64,000 nucleotides of DNA from Syntrophus aciditrophicus SB (lineage in GTDB: Bacteria > Desulfobacterota > Syntrophia > Syntrophales > Syntrophaceae), in NCBI RefSeq assembly GCF_000013405.1, contig NC_007759.1, positions 1,861,001-1,925,000 on the forward strand, read 5' to 3'. Each line of letters opens with the position of its first letter. Within the stretch, counting starts at the first letter, position 1. Shown piece by piece: positions 18,588-28,115 of this stretch. A program made the translations under genes and the position numbers. The notes beneath the pieces were generated by a model. The model worked only from the letters and a program-made list of their open reading frames with translations. It did no database searches and was not told the DNA's origin.

Positions 18588-19829
18588 TCACTTTCTGGAT
18601 TTTTTCGTCTTTCTTTTTGTCTTCAGCCATGCCTCATGTTCTTCGATAAGCGCTTCGACGCCGGTTTTCGCACTGGAGGCGCCCAGTGTCAGCCCATAAT
18701 CTTTTTTCCCGACCTTTACGACTTCAATCTCTTTATTCAGAAACTGCTGGATTTCCTGCAGCCGCATTTTCTCATCCGAACTGCAGAAAGAAAGCGCGAT
18801 GCCCTTGTTGTCGCCCCGACCTGTCCTTCCCACGCGATGGACATAGTTTTCCGCCTTTTCGGGCAGATCGTAGTTGATCACATAATTCACATCGGGAATG
18901 TCGATGCCCCGCGCGCTGACGTCCGTTGCAATCAAAAGATTGCATTCCCCCTCCTTAAATTTGCGCATCACGCTGGTTCGCTCCGCCTGGTCCTTTTCAC
19001 CGTGGATGGTCAGCGAGTGGAGCCCGACCCGCTCCATGGCCCGGGCGACCCGCTCCGCGCGAATCCGGGTTCGAACAAAGACGATGACTTTGCTTTCCTG
19101 ATTCTCTTTGAGAAACCGTTCGAGGAAAAACCGCTTGTCGTCCATCTCGACGAACATGACCGCGTGGGTCACATTCGCGGATACGGGATCTTCGGGAGAG
19201 ATCTGGATGCGGATCGCCGTGCCTTTTACCTGCGAAAAAGCCAGCTTCTTGATTTCCGGATTAATGGTCGCCGAGAAGAAAAGGGTTTGATGCTTTTTAT
19301 GAAGCATTCTTTTGACAAACTTGATGTCCTCGATAAATCCCAGGTCCAGCATGTGATCGGCTTCGTCCAGGACCAGAGTCTCGATGCGGTCCAGACGAAT
19401 ATGTCCCTGATGGATGAGATCGAACATCCGCCCCGGGGTGGCAATGAGGATATCGATGCCATCCTGAAGCTTCCGAATCTGTTCATCCTGTTCGACACCG
19501 CCGATCAAAGGAAAAGTCTTCACCCGGGTATGCTTCGCCAGACCGGCAAAGACCTCCCCGATCTGCATGGCCAGTTCCCGGGTGGGAACCAGCACGATGC
19601 ATTTGATTCCAAAAACCCGCTTACTGCTCTTTTCCCGGTGAATCCGGTCGATCAGAGGAATGGCGAACGCGGCTGTCTTGCCCGTTCCCGTCTGGGCGAT
19701 GGCTAACACATCTTCCCCCTTCATGATTGAGGGGATGGATTTAAACTGGATATCCGTCGGCCTCCTGAAGCCGAGCTGCGCGAGGTTCTGTTTGATGGCC
19801 TCGGAGATGGTGTAATTCTCGAATTTCAT
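18588..19829 (-). CDS. DEAD-box ATP-dependent RNA helicase (RhlE-like)
   Basis: 413-residue core DEAD-box helicase. Motifs in order: Q-motif (F-RPTDIQ), motif I AQTGTGKTAAF, Ia PTRELAMQIGEV, Ib TPGRMFD, motif II DEAD (VLDEADHMLDLGF), III SAT, then HVRT-type motif IV (VIVFVRTR), V TDVSARGIDIPDV and VI HRVGRTGR. The lysine-rich tail (KTKRKTKKSRK) is typical of RNA-binding extensions. It unwinds structured RNA in ribosome assembly or decay; which process is not shown. Length and motif order resemble RhlE/CshA-type enzymes. Confidence 0.93.
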   Translation of the reverse strand: MKFENYTISEAIKQNLAQLGFRRPTDIQFKSIPSIMKGEDVLAIAQTGTGKTAAFAIPLIDRIHREKSSKRVFGIKCIVLVPTRELAMQIGEVFAGLAKHTRVKTFPLIGGVEQDEQIRKLQDGIDILIATPGRMFDLIHQGHIRLDRIETLVLDEADHMLDLGFIEDIKFVKRMLHKKHQTLFFSATINPEIKKLAFSQVKGTAIRIQISPEDPVSANVTHAVMFVEMDDKRFFLERFLKENQESKVIVFVRTRIRAERVARAMERVGLHSLTIHGEKDQAERTSVMRKFKEGECNLLIATDVSARGIDIPDVNYVINYDLPEKAENYVHRVGRTGRGDNKGIALSFCSSDEKMRLQEIQQFLNKEIEVVKVGKKDYGLTLGASSAKTGVEALIEEHEAWLKTKRKTKKSRK

Positions 19830-20283
19830 AATTCCTCAAATTCTTTTATTTATTGTAAATACCGTTGAATCCGGATAAAAGCAATTTCAATATTTGAGAA
19901 AGAAATCGCAGAAATTTATGATGCCGCGAACAGTATAATTCAGAAACTCGACAAGGCGTATTATGGACGGGATCAATCTGAAAATTTCACGTCGAATTCT
20001 CTTCCATATTAAATGCTTATGTTGGTATGCCGAAAAATCCGAATACATTTTCAATTCAGGTAAGGCCAGAATCATGTTATAAAAACACTCGAAATCCAGA
20101 GGGATGCAGGATCTTATCATAACGAACCGGCAGGGCGGCATGCCCGGACGCTCCGCATCCTCTTTGCGAAAGCACCTGCCGGTTGGAGATGCTCTTTCCG
20201 AAATCCACGATCAGTGCTGGAAAGCATAGCGCTAACGCGTAACATAAGTTGCTTTTTATCCGCAGAAAGGACGGCTGAAAAAA
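19830..20283. other. Intergenic region with a 10-bp inverted repeat
   Basis: AT-rich near the helicase start (its promoter side). AACCGGCAGG (20125-20134) recurs inverted as CCTGCCGGTT (20175-20184) with a 40-base loop and no T tract. No gene is supportable. Confidence 0.35.
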
Positions 20284-23200
20284 ATGAGCTGGCGCACCTG
20301 GTTCACTTCAAAGAACGTCAAAGAATCCATTAAAAGGCCTTGGATTCGAAAGGCAGCATACTCCCTGATCGGCTTTTTTGTTTTGTTTTCCCTTATTCTT
20401 TTTTTCGCAGGGCCGCCTCTGCTCAAATCCTATCTAACCGACAGCCTCTCTCGAACACTCGGACGCAAGGTCAGCGTGGGAGCGGTCCATGTGAATCCTC
20501 TGAAGTTGTCCATGGCCGTCGACGATTTTTCCCTTGCGGAACGCGACGGGAAAACACCCTTTATCTCTTTCAAGCAGGCGTACATGAATGCGCAGCTGGC
20601 ATCGATTCTGTTCGCCGGGCCGGTGCTCAGCGAAATCCGTTTGACGCAACCCTATGTGAATCTGGTGCGCACGGCGAATAACACTTACAATTTTCAGGAC
20701 ATCGTCGACCGCCTCAGCACCCCCCCCACCGAGTCCCAACAGAAGCCATCCAAGCCGATGCGCTTTTCCCTTAACAACATCCGCATCACTCAGGGACGAA
20801 TTGAATTCGACGACAGGCCTAAATATCGCCGGCACGAGATTCACGACCTGAGCCTTGCGATCCCGTTTCTATCCAATCTGTTCTATCGCGTAGATAAATA
20901 TATCGAGCCGGAGTTTTCCGCTGTGGTCAACGGCGCGCCTTTCCACCTTACCGGAAAAAGCAAACCCTTCGATGCCGATCGCGAGGCTTCCCTCAATCTG
21001 AAGCTCAACCGGCTTGGCCTCAGCGAGTACCTGACATATGTGCCGAAGAAGCTCCATTTTTCCCTTCCCGGAGGCACGCTTGACGCGGATATCAAGGTCG
21101 CCTTTGTCCAGCCCGAAGACAAGGCGCCGTCGCTCCAGCTCTCCGGCGCTGCGTCCCTGAACAATCTGAAACTGGAGGAAGCGAAGGACACGCCGACCGT
21201 CCGCCTAAAAAGTCTGAATGTCAGCCTGGAAAGTATCGAACCCCTGGTCAAACGATTTACCGTAGATAGAATAGCCGCGGATCAACTGGAGCTTTACGTG
21301 CGCCGGGACCGGCATGGACGGATCAATCTGGCCAATCTTGTCGAACCAGACGAAAAAGATGAAAAGGAACCATTGCCCTATTTTCTCATAAGGTCAATGA
21401 GTCTCAATTCCGCAGTCGTGCATGTGCGTGACGAACAAAGGGTGAAGCCCTTTGAGACGATCCTGAAAGATATCCGTCTGACCGTCCGCAATCTGACCAG
21501 TGAGAAAGAAAAACCGGGGCAGTTGGATCTGAATCTTGCGGGTCCGGAGCAATCATCGCTGAAAGCGACTGCCGACATCGTGCTGGAGCCGCTCTCAGTC
21601 AGCAGACTGAACCTTCAGATTGCCGATCTCCGGATTCCGCAGTCCGGCTCTAATACCGATATGGTCCGCATCGGGCTGTTCGGCATCGCCGGCGGCGCCT
21701 TCGAACTTGACCGGCGCAGTGTCTCCGCCGATGAAATCTCCATCGCGAAAAGCCGGGTCAATATTCAGCGGAACAGCAAAGGCGCCGTGAATTTGAGTGA
21801 AATTGCCGGCGGCAGAGACACGAAGATAGAGGCCAAGGCCGCCAAAGCAGCGGAAGGAAAAACGGCCGCCAAGGCATCGCCTTGGCAGTACGGCGTGAAA
21901 AAGGTCGCACTGAACGACATTGGGGTGCACTGGGAGGATCAAATGCCGTCAGCAGGAACCGCCGAGATTGGAATCGAGAAAATTCAGGGTCGTATCGATA
22001 ACATCTCGTCCGTTCCCAATTCAGCGGCAAATCTTTTCTTGAAGGCCAGGGTAAGTCCCCGCGGCAACGTGGATGTGACCGGTCCAGTAATCATGGCTCC
22101 CAGGATGTCCGTCAGGCTTCAAGTAAAGGCTGACGGGCTGCCCATTCTGCCTGCCCAGCCTTACTTTGCTGATCGGGTAAACATCCGCGTGACCAGCGGC
22201 GCTGTCGGCGTCCGGGGAAATCTTTCCGTGCAGCAGGCAGAACAGACACAGATTCAATATCAGGGCGACATGCAGGTGAACCGGTTTGCAAGCGTTGACA
22301 AAGTCAACAGCAACGACTTTCTGAATTGGGAAACCCTGCATTTCAACGGCGTGAAAGTATCCACGGAACCGGTGAACGTGGCCATTCGGGAGGTTTCGCT
22401 GAGCAATTTCTACTCGCGCCTGATCATTAATCCTGACGGATCAATCAATGTTCAGCATGTCACGGGCAGTAATGAAGAAAGCAGGCAGGCCATAGCGGGC
22501 AAGGGCGGAGCAGTGCCTCCGACGACGGCGTCTCAGGAACCGGTGGATAACAAACCGGAGACGCCGAGTGAAAGGACGGCGGTCCCGAACTCAGAAGATA
22601 AAAAATTGGAGAAGGCAGGAGCACAGACGGCGCCTGTCCCGATAAAAATAAATCGAGTCACCCTCCAGGGCGGTCGAGTCAATTTCTCCGACCGATTCAT
22701 CAAGCCGAATTACAACGCCAATCTTGTCCAGATCGGCGGGCGGATATCGGGACTGTCTTCGAATCTGGCAACCACGGCTGACTTGGAAATCCGCGGCAAG
22801 GTAGATAACTCGGCTCCTGTGGAAATTCTCGGTAAAATCAACCCTCTTTCCGGGAATCTGTTTCTGGATCTGGCCGCTTCTGCAAAGGGCGTCGATCTGC
22901 CGACTGCGACACCCTATTCCGCTCGTTACGCGGGCTATCCAATCATCAAGGGAAAGCTTTCCATGGATGTAAAATATTACATCGAAAACCGCAGACTCCG
23001 TGCGGAAAATCGTGTCATGCTCGACCAGCTCACCTTCGGCGAAAAAGTCGAGAGCCCCCGCGCAACCAAACTGCCGGTGCTTCTCGCGGTGGCCCTGCTC
23101 AAGGACCGCAACGGCGTGATCGACGTCAACCTGCCCATTTCCGGTTCACTGGATGATCCGCAATTCTCGGTAGGCGGCATCATCTTGAAAGTCATCATCA

Positions 23201-23841
23201 ACCTCATTACAAAAGCCGTGACCGCCCCCTTCGCCCTGCTGGGCAGCCTGTTCGGCGGTGGCGAGGAGCTTTCTTTCATTGAATTCGAACCCGGCCGTGC
23301 TGATCTGGATAAAACCGCGAGGGAAAAGATCGCATCTCTGTCGATGGCACTGGAAAATCGTCCGGCTTTAAAGCTCGACATTACAGGAAGAGTCGATCCT
23401 TCATCTGATACGGAGGGGCTGCGGCGCAGGATCATGGAGCGTAAGGTCAAAGCGGTGAAATTTCAAAGACTGGTAAAGCAGGGGAACGCTCCATCCAGTC
23501 TTGATGAGGTGCGTATCGATCCGGCCGAATATCACAGGCTGCTGAAGCAGGTGTACAGCCAGGAGAAATTCCCAAAGCCGCGCAACGCGATTGGTCTGGC
23601 AAAGGACCTGCCTGTTCCGGAAATGGAAAATCTTCTTCTTTCGCATATCACCGTGACGGATGACGACCTGCGTCAACTGGGAATCCGCAGGGCGCGGGTC
23701 GTCTCCGACGCCATTGTCAAGGCCGGCGATGTCGCTGCGGAACGGGTATTCATTCTGGAACCGAAGCTCAAGATCGAGGCCGGCGAAAAAGGCCCCGCCG
23801 AAAAAGCCCGGGCCAGCCGGGTCGATTTTTCCCTGAAGTAG
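20284..23841 (+). CDS. AsmA-like / DUF748 envelope protein, very large
   Basis: 1185 residues. A cytoplasmic N-terminus (about 1-22, basic) leads to one membrane helix (about 24-44) and a long periplasmic part of repeated beta-strand units such as FSLNNIRITQGRIEFDD, LNSAVVHVRDEQ and INRVTLQGGRVNFSDRF. These are typical of DUF748/AsmA proteins, which bridge the periplasm and are linked to outer-membrane lipid transport or assembly. An Ala/Glu/Pro-rich linker lies at about 735-790. The end (FIEFEPGRADLDKTAREKI..) resembles an OmpA-like peptidoglycan-binding module. An AGAAAGGACGG ribosome binding site precedes it. Precise role unknown. Confidence 0.85.
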   Translation: MSWRTWFTSKNVKESIKRPWIRKAAYSLIGFFVLFSLILFFAGPPLLKSYLTDSLSRTLGRKVSVGAVHVNPLKLSMAVDDFSLAERDGKTPFISFKQAYMNAQLASILFAGPVLSEIRLTQPYVNLVRTANNTYNFQDIVDRLSTPPTESQQKPSKPMRFSLNNIRITQGRIEFDDRPKYRRHEIHDLSLAIPFLSNLFYRVDKYIEPEFSAVVNGAPFHLTGKSKPFDADREASLNLKLNRLGLSEYLTYVPKKLHFSLPGGTLDADIKVAFVQPEDKAPSLQLSGAASLNNLKLEEAKDTPTVRLKSLNVSLESIEPLVKRFTVDRIAADQLELYVRRDRHGRINLANLVEPDEKDEKEPLPYFLIRSMSLNSAVVHVRDEQRVKPFETILKDIRLTVRNLTSEKEKPGQLDLNLAGPEQSSLKATADIVLEPLSVSRLNLQIADLRIPQSGSNTDMVRIGLFGIAGGAFELDRRSVSADEISIAKSRVNIQRNSKGAVNLSEIAGGRDTKIEAKAAKAAEGKTAAKASPWQYGVKKVALNDIGVHWEDQMPSAGTAEIGIEKIQGRIDNISSVPNSAANLFLKARVSPRGNVDVTGPVIMAPRMSVRLQVKADGLPILPAQPYFADRVNIRVTSGAVGVRGNLSVQQAEQTQIQYQGDMQVNRFASVDKVNSNDFLNWETLHFNGVKVSTEPVNVAIREVSLSNFYSRLIINPDGSINVQHVTGSNEESRQAIAGKGGAVPPTTASQEPVDNKPETPSERTAVPNSEDKKLEKAGAQTAPVPIKINRVTLQGGRVNFSDRFIKPNYNANLVQIGGRISGLSSNLATTADLEIRGKVDNSAPVEILGKINPLSGNLFLDLAASAKGVDLPTATPYSARYAGYPIIKGKLSMDVKYYIENRRLRAENRVMLDQLTFGEKVESPRATKLPVLLAVALLKDRNGVIDVNLPISGSLDDPQFSVGGIILKVIINLITKAVTAPFALLGSLFGGGEELSFIEFEPGRADLDKTAREKIASLSMALENRPALKLDITGRVDPSSDTEGLRRRIMERKVKAVKFQRLVKQGNAPSSLDEVRIDPAEYHRLLKQVYSQEKFPKPRNAIGLAKDLPVPEMENLLLSHITVTDDDLRQLGIRRARVVSDAIVKAGDVAAERVFILEPKLKIEAGEKGPAEKARASRVDFSLK

Positions 23842-23940
23842 CATTCCTGCATCAGAACGGCGACGATATGATGTCAATCATTTACATTGTTTTCTTCCGG
23901 GTTGAATCATAAGATGATCGACTCAGTAAGGAGAATGAAG

Positions 23941-25143
23941 ATGAACGGGAAACGGGTTCTTGCGACCGGCCATGCCATGAGAAAAGCGCTTTGCATCCTT
24001 TTAATCCTTCATCTTTCTGCGGCAACGGCTTCATGCACACAGCAGCAGACTGGCGGAAAACCGCAGGCCGTGGAGGATGTCTTTCTTCCCGATGGCGATG
24101 GAATCAAGGTCGAGGTCTGGGTCGAAAACCTGAACGTGCCCTGGTCCCTGGTCTTTCTTCCCGACAAAAGGGCTCTCGTCAGTGAAAGATCAGGGAAAAT
24201 ACGTCTGATCATCAATGGAAAGCTGGAGTCGCATCCTTATGCGACGGTTGACGCGGTACGGATCGGCGAGGCCGGCCTTATGGGACTTGCCATGCACCCG
24301 CGGTTTCCGGCAGAACCTTATATCTACGCCATGTATACGGAGCAGAAAAAAGGAGCTCTGCGAAATCGCGTCGTCCGATTTCGTGATCACGGCAGGACAG
24401 GAAGTTTCGACAGGGTCATTCTCGACGATATTCCCGGCGGGAGATTCCATGACGGTGGACGGATCGCCTTCGGACCGGACGGGATGCTTTATGTGACAAC
24501 CGGAGAGAATTTCAATGCCGATTTAGCCCAGGACAGATCATCCCTCGCCGGAAAAATTCTGCGGATAAGCCCGGATGGAGAAATTCCTGCGGATAATCCC
24601 TTTAAAGATTCACCCGTCTATTCTTACGGCCACAGAAATCCTCAGGGGCTTGCCTGGCAGCCGGAAACAGGCAGGCTTTTCGAATCCGAGCACGGACCGT
24701 CCGGGGAATTTGCCCATTTTGGGCATGATGAGATCAACAGGATCGTCAAGGGAGGCAATTACGGCTGGCCCCTCGTTATCGGCGCACCGGAGATTCAACC
24801 ATACATCGATCCCCTTATTGTCTGGAAGGAAGCCACTCCGCCCGGGGGCATTGCCTTTTACAACGGGACGTTTCTTCCTCATCTGAAGGGCGACCTCTTT
24901 GTCGCGACTCTCAAAAGCAGGGCGCTGATTCGCGTCAGGTTTGATGGAGATACAAAGATCAGCCGCATTGAACGCTGGTTTTCCACTGATTTTAAAAAGG
25001 GAAAGTATGGAAGATTGAGGGATGTCGTTACAGGTCCGGACGGGGCGATTTATTTCACCTCAAGCAACAGGGACGGAAGAGGAGATCCTCTGCCCGGCGA
25101 TGACAGGATCTATCGAATTCTCCCGATAAGCAGCAGGCAATAA
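23941..25143 (+). CDS. PQQ-type sugar dehydrogenase family (aldose sugar dehydrogenase-like), lipoprotein
   Basis: 400 residues of the soluble glucose/aldose sugar dehydrogenase (GSDH/YliI) six-bladed beta-propeller family. Motifs include VPWSLVFLPD, GEAGLMGLAMHPRF, FHDGGRIAFGPDGMLYVTTG (the family's active-site His), YSYGHRNPQGLAW and NYGWPLV. The ATG at 23941 has AAGGAG 7 bp upstream; the frame extends further but without support. A signal with lipobox TASC makes it a periplasmic lipoprotein. Whether PQQ is the cofactor in an anaerobe is unclear; some relatives use none or act on other sugars. Confidence 0.86.
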   Translation: MNGKRVLATGHAMRKALCILLILHLSAATASCTQQQTGGKPQAVEDVFLPDGDGIKVEVWVENLNVPWSLVFLPDKRALVSERSGKIRLIINGKLESHPYATVDAVRIGEAGLMGLAMHPRFPAEPYIYAMYTEQKKGALRNRVVRFRDHGRTGSFDRVILDDIPGGRFHDGGRIAFGPDGMLYVTTGENFNADLAQDRSSLAGKILRISPDGEIPADNPFKDSPVYSYGHRNPQGLAWQPETGRLFESEHGPSGEFAHFGHDEINRIVKGGNYGWPLVIGAPEIQPYIDPLIVWKEATPPGGIAFYNGTFLPHLKGDLFVATLKSRALIRVRFDGDTKISRIERWFSTDFKKGKYGRLRDVVTGPDGAIYFTSSNRDGRGDPLPGDDRIYRILPISSRQ

Positions 25144-25423
25144 GCAGGTCACCGGAATGCTCTGTTCCTGACGGCATAGTGAAAATCTCAGCTCAGTTTC
25201 CTGACATTCCCGACAATTCTGAACTCCGAAACCGATGAAATACGGACAGCACGATCCGTCTTTTCCAGGCCTGGGATTTACCGCTTGCAGTGATTTTATT
25301 CACCTTCGTTAAAATACTGGTTCAACGCGGCCAAAAGGGCGGTTTTTTCCAGGGCGACTTTGGTCTGATGCTCCGCCTGGGATTAAGGCGCCTGAATTTT
25401 ATCTTCCGGCTTTGGCTTCTTTG

Positions 25424-26236
25424 TTACTCTTTGACAGACGTGCAGCCGGGATTCTGTTTGACCATTTCCGGATAGCGATCGCCTGCATTCTGAAGTTTCT
25501 TCTGAAGAGTGTATGCGTCGCGGATTTCGATGAGATGTTTGATCTCCCTTACAGTCTGTTCGTACTGATCCAGAATGGCGGGCAGATAGGGATTTCGAGT
25601 GAGGATCTCGGAATACATGCGTGCGTTGTGACTGAACACTTCCTTGATGATAAGGATTTTTTCCTCGAAAATCGGAGTCGTGAAGGGTTTTAGCTTCTGG
25701 ATATCCGTATCCAGCGCTTCCATAACCATTCCGAAGATTATGGTATTGAAATGATTCAAGCCCTGGATGATGCTCATGAATCGATCATGCTCCTCAGGAG
25801 TGGTCTCCACCAGACAGGCTCCATTCTTTTGCAGGAGCGTCTTCAGCCAGGCGAGCCATGATCCGTTTCCGGTCCGTGCCGGGCAGAGAACGAAGGAATA
25901 GCCATTCATTGACGGAACTTCAGGTCCAAAAAGGGGATGACAGCCGATTACGTCGCAATCGGCACAGCTCAGCATGGCCGCTACCGGCTCAGCCTTGAGG
26001 GAAGTGATGTCCATAAGCAGAGCTTCCTTTGCCATAACGGGCCCGATCTTTTCGATCACGTCTACCGTGGCACTGATAGGTACGCTTACAACGACGACCT
26101 GACACCTCGCTCCCATCTCGTCAAGACTCATTCCCTTATCGATATCGGAAATATGGACTGTGTGGCCTTCCATTTCAAAAAAACGGGCAAACCAACGCCC
26201 CATATCCCCCTTGCCGCCGATGATGCCGATTTCCAT
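25424..26236 (-). CDS. tyrA: Prephenate dehydrogenase
   Basis: 270-residue TyrA-type dehydrogenase, converting prephenate to 4-hydroxyphenylpyruvate with NAD(P)+ for tyrosine. N-terminal Rossmann motif GIIGGKGDMGRWFARFF; substrate-side motif CHPLFGPEVPSMNGYSFVLCP (His and Gly of the active site); helical C-terminal dimerisation domain with QGLNHFNTIIFGMVMEA. No chorismate mutase or ACT domain is attached. It is the last gene of the 15-kb aromatic cluster, downstream of aroC. The phenylalanine-branch enzyme prephenate dehydratase is not in the window. Confidence 0.93.
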   Translation of the reverse strand: MEIGIIGGKGDMGRWFARFFEMEGHTVHISDIDKGMSLDEMGARCQVVVVSVPISATVDVIEKIGPVMAKEALLMDITSLKAEPVAAMLSCADCDVIGCHPLFGPEVPSMNGYSFVLCPARTGNGSWLAWLKTLLQKNGACLVETTPEEHDRFMSIIQGLNHFNTIIFGMVMEALDTDIQKLKPFTTPIFEEKILIIKEVFSHNARMYSEILTRNPYLPAILDQYEQTVREIKHLIEIRDAYTLQKKLQNAGDRYPEMVKQNPGCTSVKE

Positions 26237-26399
26237 GGTTCCGCCGTATTCCTCCTTGATCGAATATCCTGTCAGAGCACTCTTTGGGGTGTCTGGTTCC
26301 CGGCTCTTCGATTTTTTCGTTTATGATATCAATTTTTTCCCTGTTCCCCGCAGCCGTCGAATCTCCCCGGTCAAGGCCCTGCTTTATCGCAGCGATCAC
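26175..26399 (-). other. Possible short ORF bridging aroC and tyrA
   Basis: A 74-codon frame starts at an ATG that overlaps the aroC stop (ATGA) and runs 62 bp into tyrA in another frame. Only residues 1-50 are outside tyrA. GNREKIDIINEKIEE resembles the first helix of an AroQ chorismate mutase (REKIDEINEKI), so this could be a decayed mutase segment once joined to tyrA. It may equally be chance. Confidence 0.2.
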
Positions 26400-27460
26400 A
26401 GGGTTACAGCCTTCTGCCGCAGGAGGAAATCCGCCAGGACAATCTGCACCATCGCCTCGCAGACGGGAATGATTCGTGGAATCACGCAGACATCATGTCT
26501 GCCGCCGATCGACAGCGTTACCGGGTTGCCCTCCCTATCGACGGTCTTTTGAGAGCGGGAAATGGACGGAATGGGTTTGCAGGCCACACGCATGTTAATC
26601 TGCTCCCCATTGGTGATTCCCGCCAGAATTCCACCGGAAGCATTAGCCAGAAAGCCGCCGGGACTCAGAGGATCGTTGCTTTCCGATCCCTTCATGCCTG
26701 CTACAGCAAACCCGGCGCCGATTTCTACGCCTTTAACGGTACCGATGCTCATGAGAGCGCCGGCCAGCTGTGCATCCATCTTGTCGAAAACAGGCTCCCC
26801 AAGACCAGCCGGGCATCCTCTCACAACAATGCCTACAATCCCGCCCAGGGAGTCTCCAGCATTTCGGGCCTCTTCCAGGCGTCCCGTCATCCTGCGTGCC
26901 GCTTCCTGATCCGGACAGCACAGGGGATTTGCCAGAGATTCCCTGTTGACTGTCGTCCCGCTTTCGGAGATAGAAACCCCGCCAAGAGCGATCGTATAGG
27001 CCAGAACATCAATTCCGGCAGCCGCCGTCACCAGTGCGGCCACGGCACCGGCCGCCACACGCGCCGCCGTCTCCCGTCCCGAAGCCCGGCCCCCTCCCCG
27101 ATGATCCCGGAGGCCATACTTTTTGAAATAGGTGTAATCCCCGTGACCGGGACGAAAGATGTTGCGCAGGCCGTCATAGGCCCCGCTGTTCGCATCCCGG
27201 TTGCGGATCAGCAGTGCAATGGGCGTTCCCGTCGTTCTCCCTTCAAACACGCCTGAAAGGATTTCAATCCGGTCAGTCTCCTGCCTGGGCGTCGCAAAGG
27301 CCCCGACACCCGGTTTTCTACGGTCCAGTGCAGCCTGAATGTGCTGTTCCGACAGTCCGAGTCCCGGCGGGCAGCCGTCAATCACCGCGCCGATGGCGCC
27401 GCCGTGCGACTCTCCCCAGGTCGTCACCCGGAAGACGTTTCCTATGGTATTTCCCGACAT
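26396..27460 (-). CDS. aroC: Chorismate synthase
   Basis: 354-residue chorismate synthase, which converts EPSP to chorismate with reduced FMN. The N-terminal signature TTWGESHGGAIGAVIDGCPPG, the GRASGRETAARVAAGAVA stretch and the C-terminal RHDVCVIPRIIPV are complete. GGGG lies 7-8 bp before the ATG. Cluster position: 55 bp after aroK and just before tyrA, so the common precursor and the first branch enzyme are made together. Confidence 0.96.
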   Translation of the reverse strand: MSGNTIGNVFRVTTWGESHGGAIGAVIDGCPPGLGLSEQHIQAALDRRKPGVGAFATPRQETDRIEILSGVFEGRTTGTPIALLIRNRDANSGAYDGLRNIFRPGHGDYTYFKKYGLRDHRGGGRASGRETAARVAAGAVAALVTAAAGIDVLAYTIALGGVSISESGTTVNRESLANPLCCPDQEAARRMTGRLEEARNAGDSLGGIVGIVVRGCPAGLGEPVFDKMDAQLAGALMSIGTVKGVEIGAGFAVAGMKGSESNDPLSPGGFLANASGGILAGITNGEQINMRVACKPIPSISRSQKTVDREGNPVTLSIGGRHDVCVIPRIIPVCEAMVQIVLADFLLRQKAVTL

Positions 27461-27515
27461 GCTTTTATCCCCGGTTACTGATGAAGTTTTTATGATTCTC
27501 GTTCAATATTTTATT

Positions 27516-28103
27516 TTAAACATTGAACCTTTGTGACTGAAATCGGCGCAGAATTTCATCGACAATTTCCGCAGTCGATATCTGAGAGGTGTCAATAATC
27601 TGATCCGCCAGCACTCTATATATGGGCATGCGCTGCTTCAGAATCTCCGTCGTTTCTTTTCTCATAGTCTCTTCAGATATTTCAGTCGAAGCCTTACCCG
27701 AAAAGGACGGTCTTTGTTCCCGGCTTGCGGGATCGTTCAATATCCGTCGGACAATAATCTCTTCCGAAGCCGTCAGCAGGACGACCCACCCCAGAGATTT
27801 CAACACCTCGGCATTTTTCGGATCCAGCACCGCGCCGCCCCCTGTCGCCAGAACGCAACGACGCAATCCGTCCAGAGATGAAATCGCCGCTCTTTCCCTC
27901 TCCCGGAAAAAGGCCCAGCCTTCCCTGGCAACCATATCCCGAATGGATCGTCCTTCCCGCTTTTCGATCAGGACATCGGTATCATGAAAAGGCCGGTGCA
28001 GTCTTCTGGCAAGTTCCTGTCCGACAGAAGTTTTGCCTGTTCCCCGATAGCCGATGAGGATAATGTTCCGGTCGTCATTCTCGGTCTCGGTCATTCGAAT
28101 CAT
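27516..28103 (-). CDS. aroK: Shikimate kinase
   Basis: 195 residues, phosphorylating shikimate at O3. Walker A GYRGTGKTS (18-26), DTDVLIEKREGRSI (shikimate-binding Asp and Arg) and GGGAVLDPKN (GGG motif) are present. A lid segment carries the essential Arg (REQRPSF). It starts 12 bp after the aroA stop with AAAGGG upstream. Met4 (28094) is an alternative start; the extra acidic N-terminus is short. Confidence 0.94.
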   Translation of the reverse strand: MIRMTETENDDRNIILIGYRGTGKTSVGQELARRLHRPFHDTDVLIEKREGRSIRDMVAREGWAFFRERERAAISSLDGLRRCVLATGGGAVLDPKNAEVLKSLGWVVLLTASEEIIVRRILNDPASREQRPSFSGKASTEISEETMRKETTEILKQRMPIYRVLADQIIDTSQISTAEIVDEILRRFQSQRFNV

Positions 28104-28115
28104 CTGTGTCCCTTT

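Noticed and set aside
19887-20141. 84-codon ORF in the gap upstream of the helicase
   Set aside because: Lies across the helicase promoter region, no ribosome binding site, no domain; likely chance in AT-rich DNA.
20125-20184. Inverted repeat AACCGGCAGG/CCTGCCGGTT as a terminator
   Set aside because: Loop of 40 bases and no T tract on either strand.
25290-25420. Protein-like stretch after tyrA on the minus strand (KVALEKTALLAALNQYF)
   Set aside because: Only 28 codons between stops, no start codon and no ribosome binding site; may be a relic but cannot be supported as a gene.
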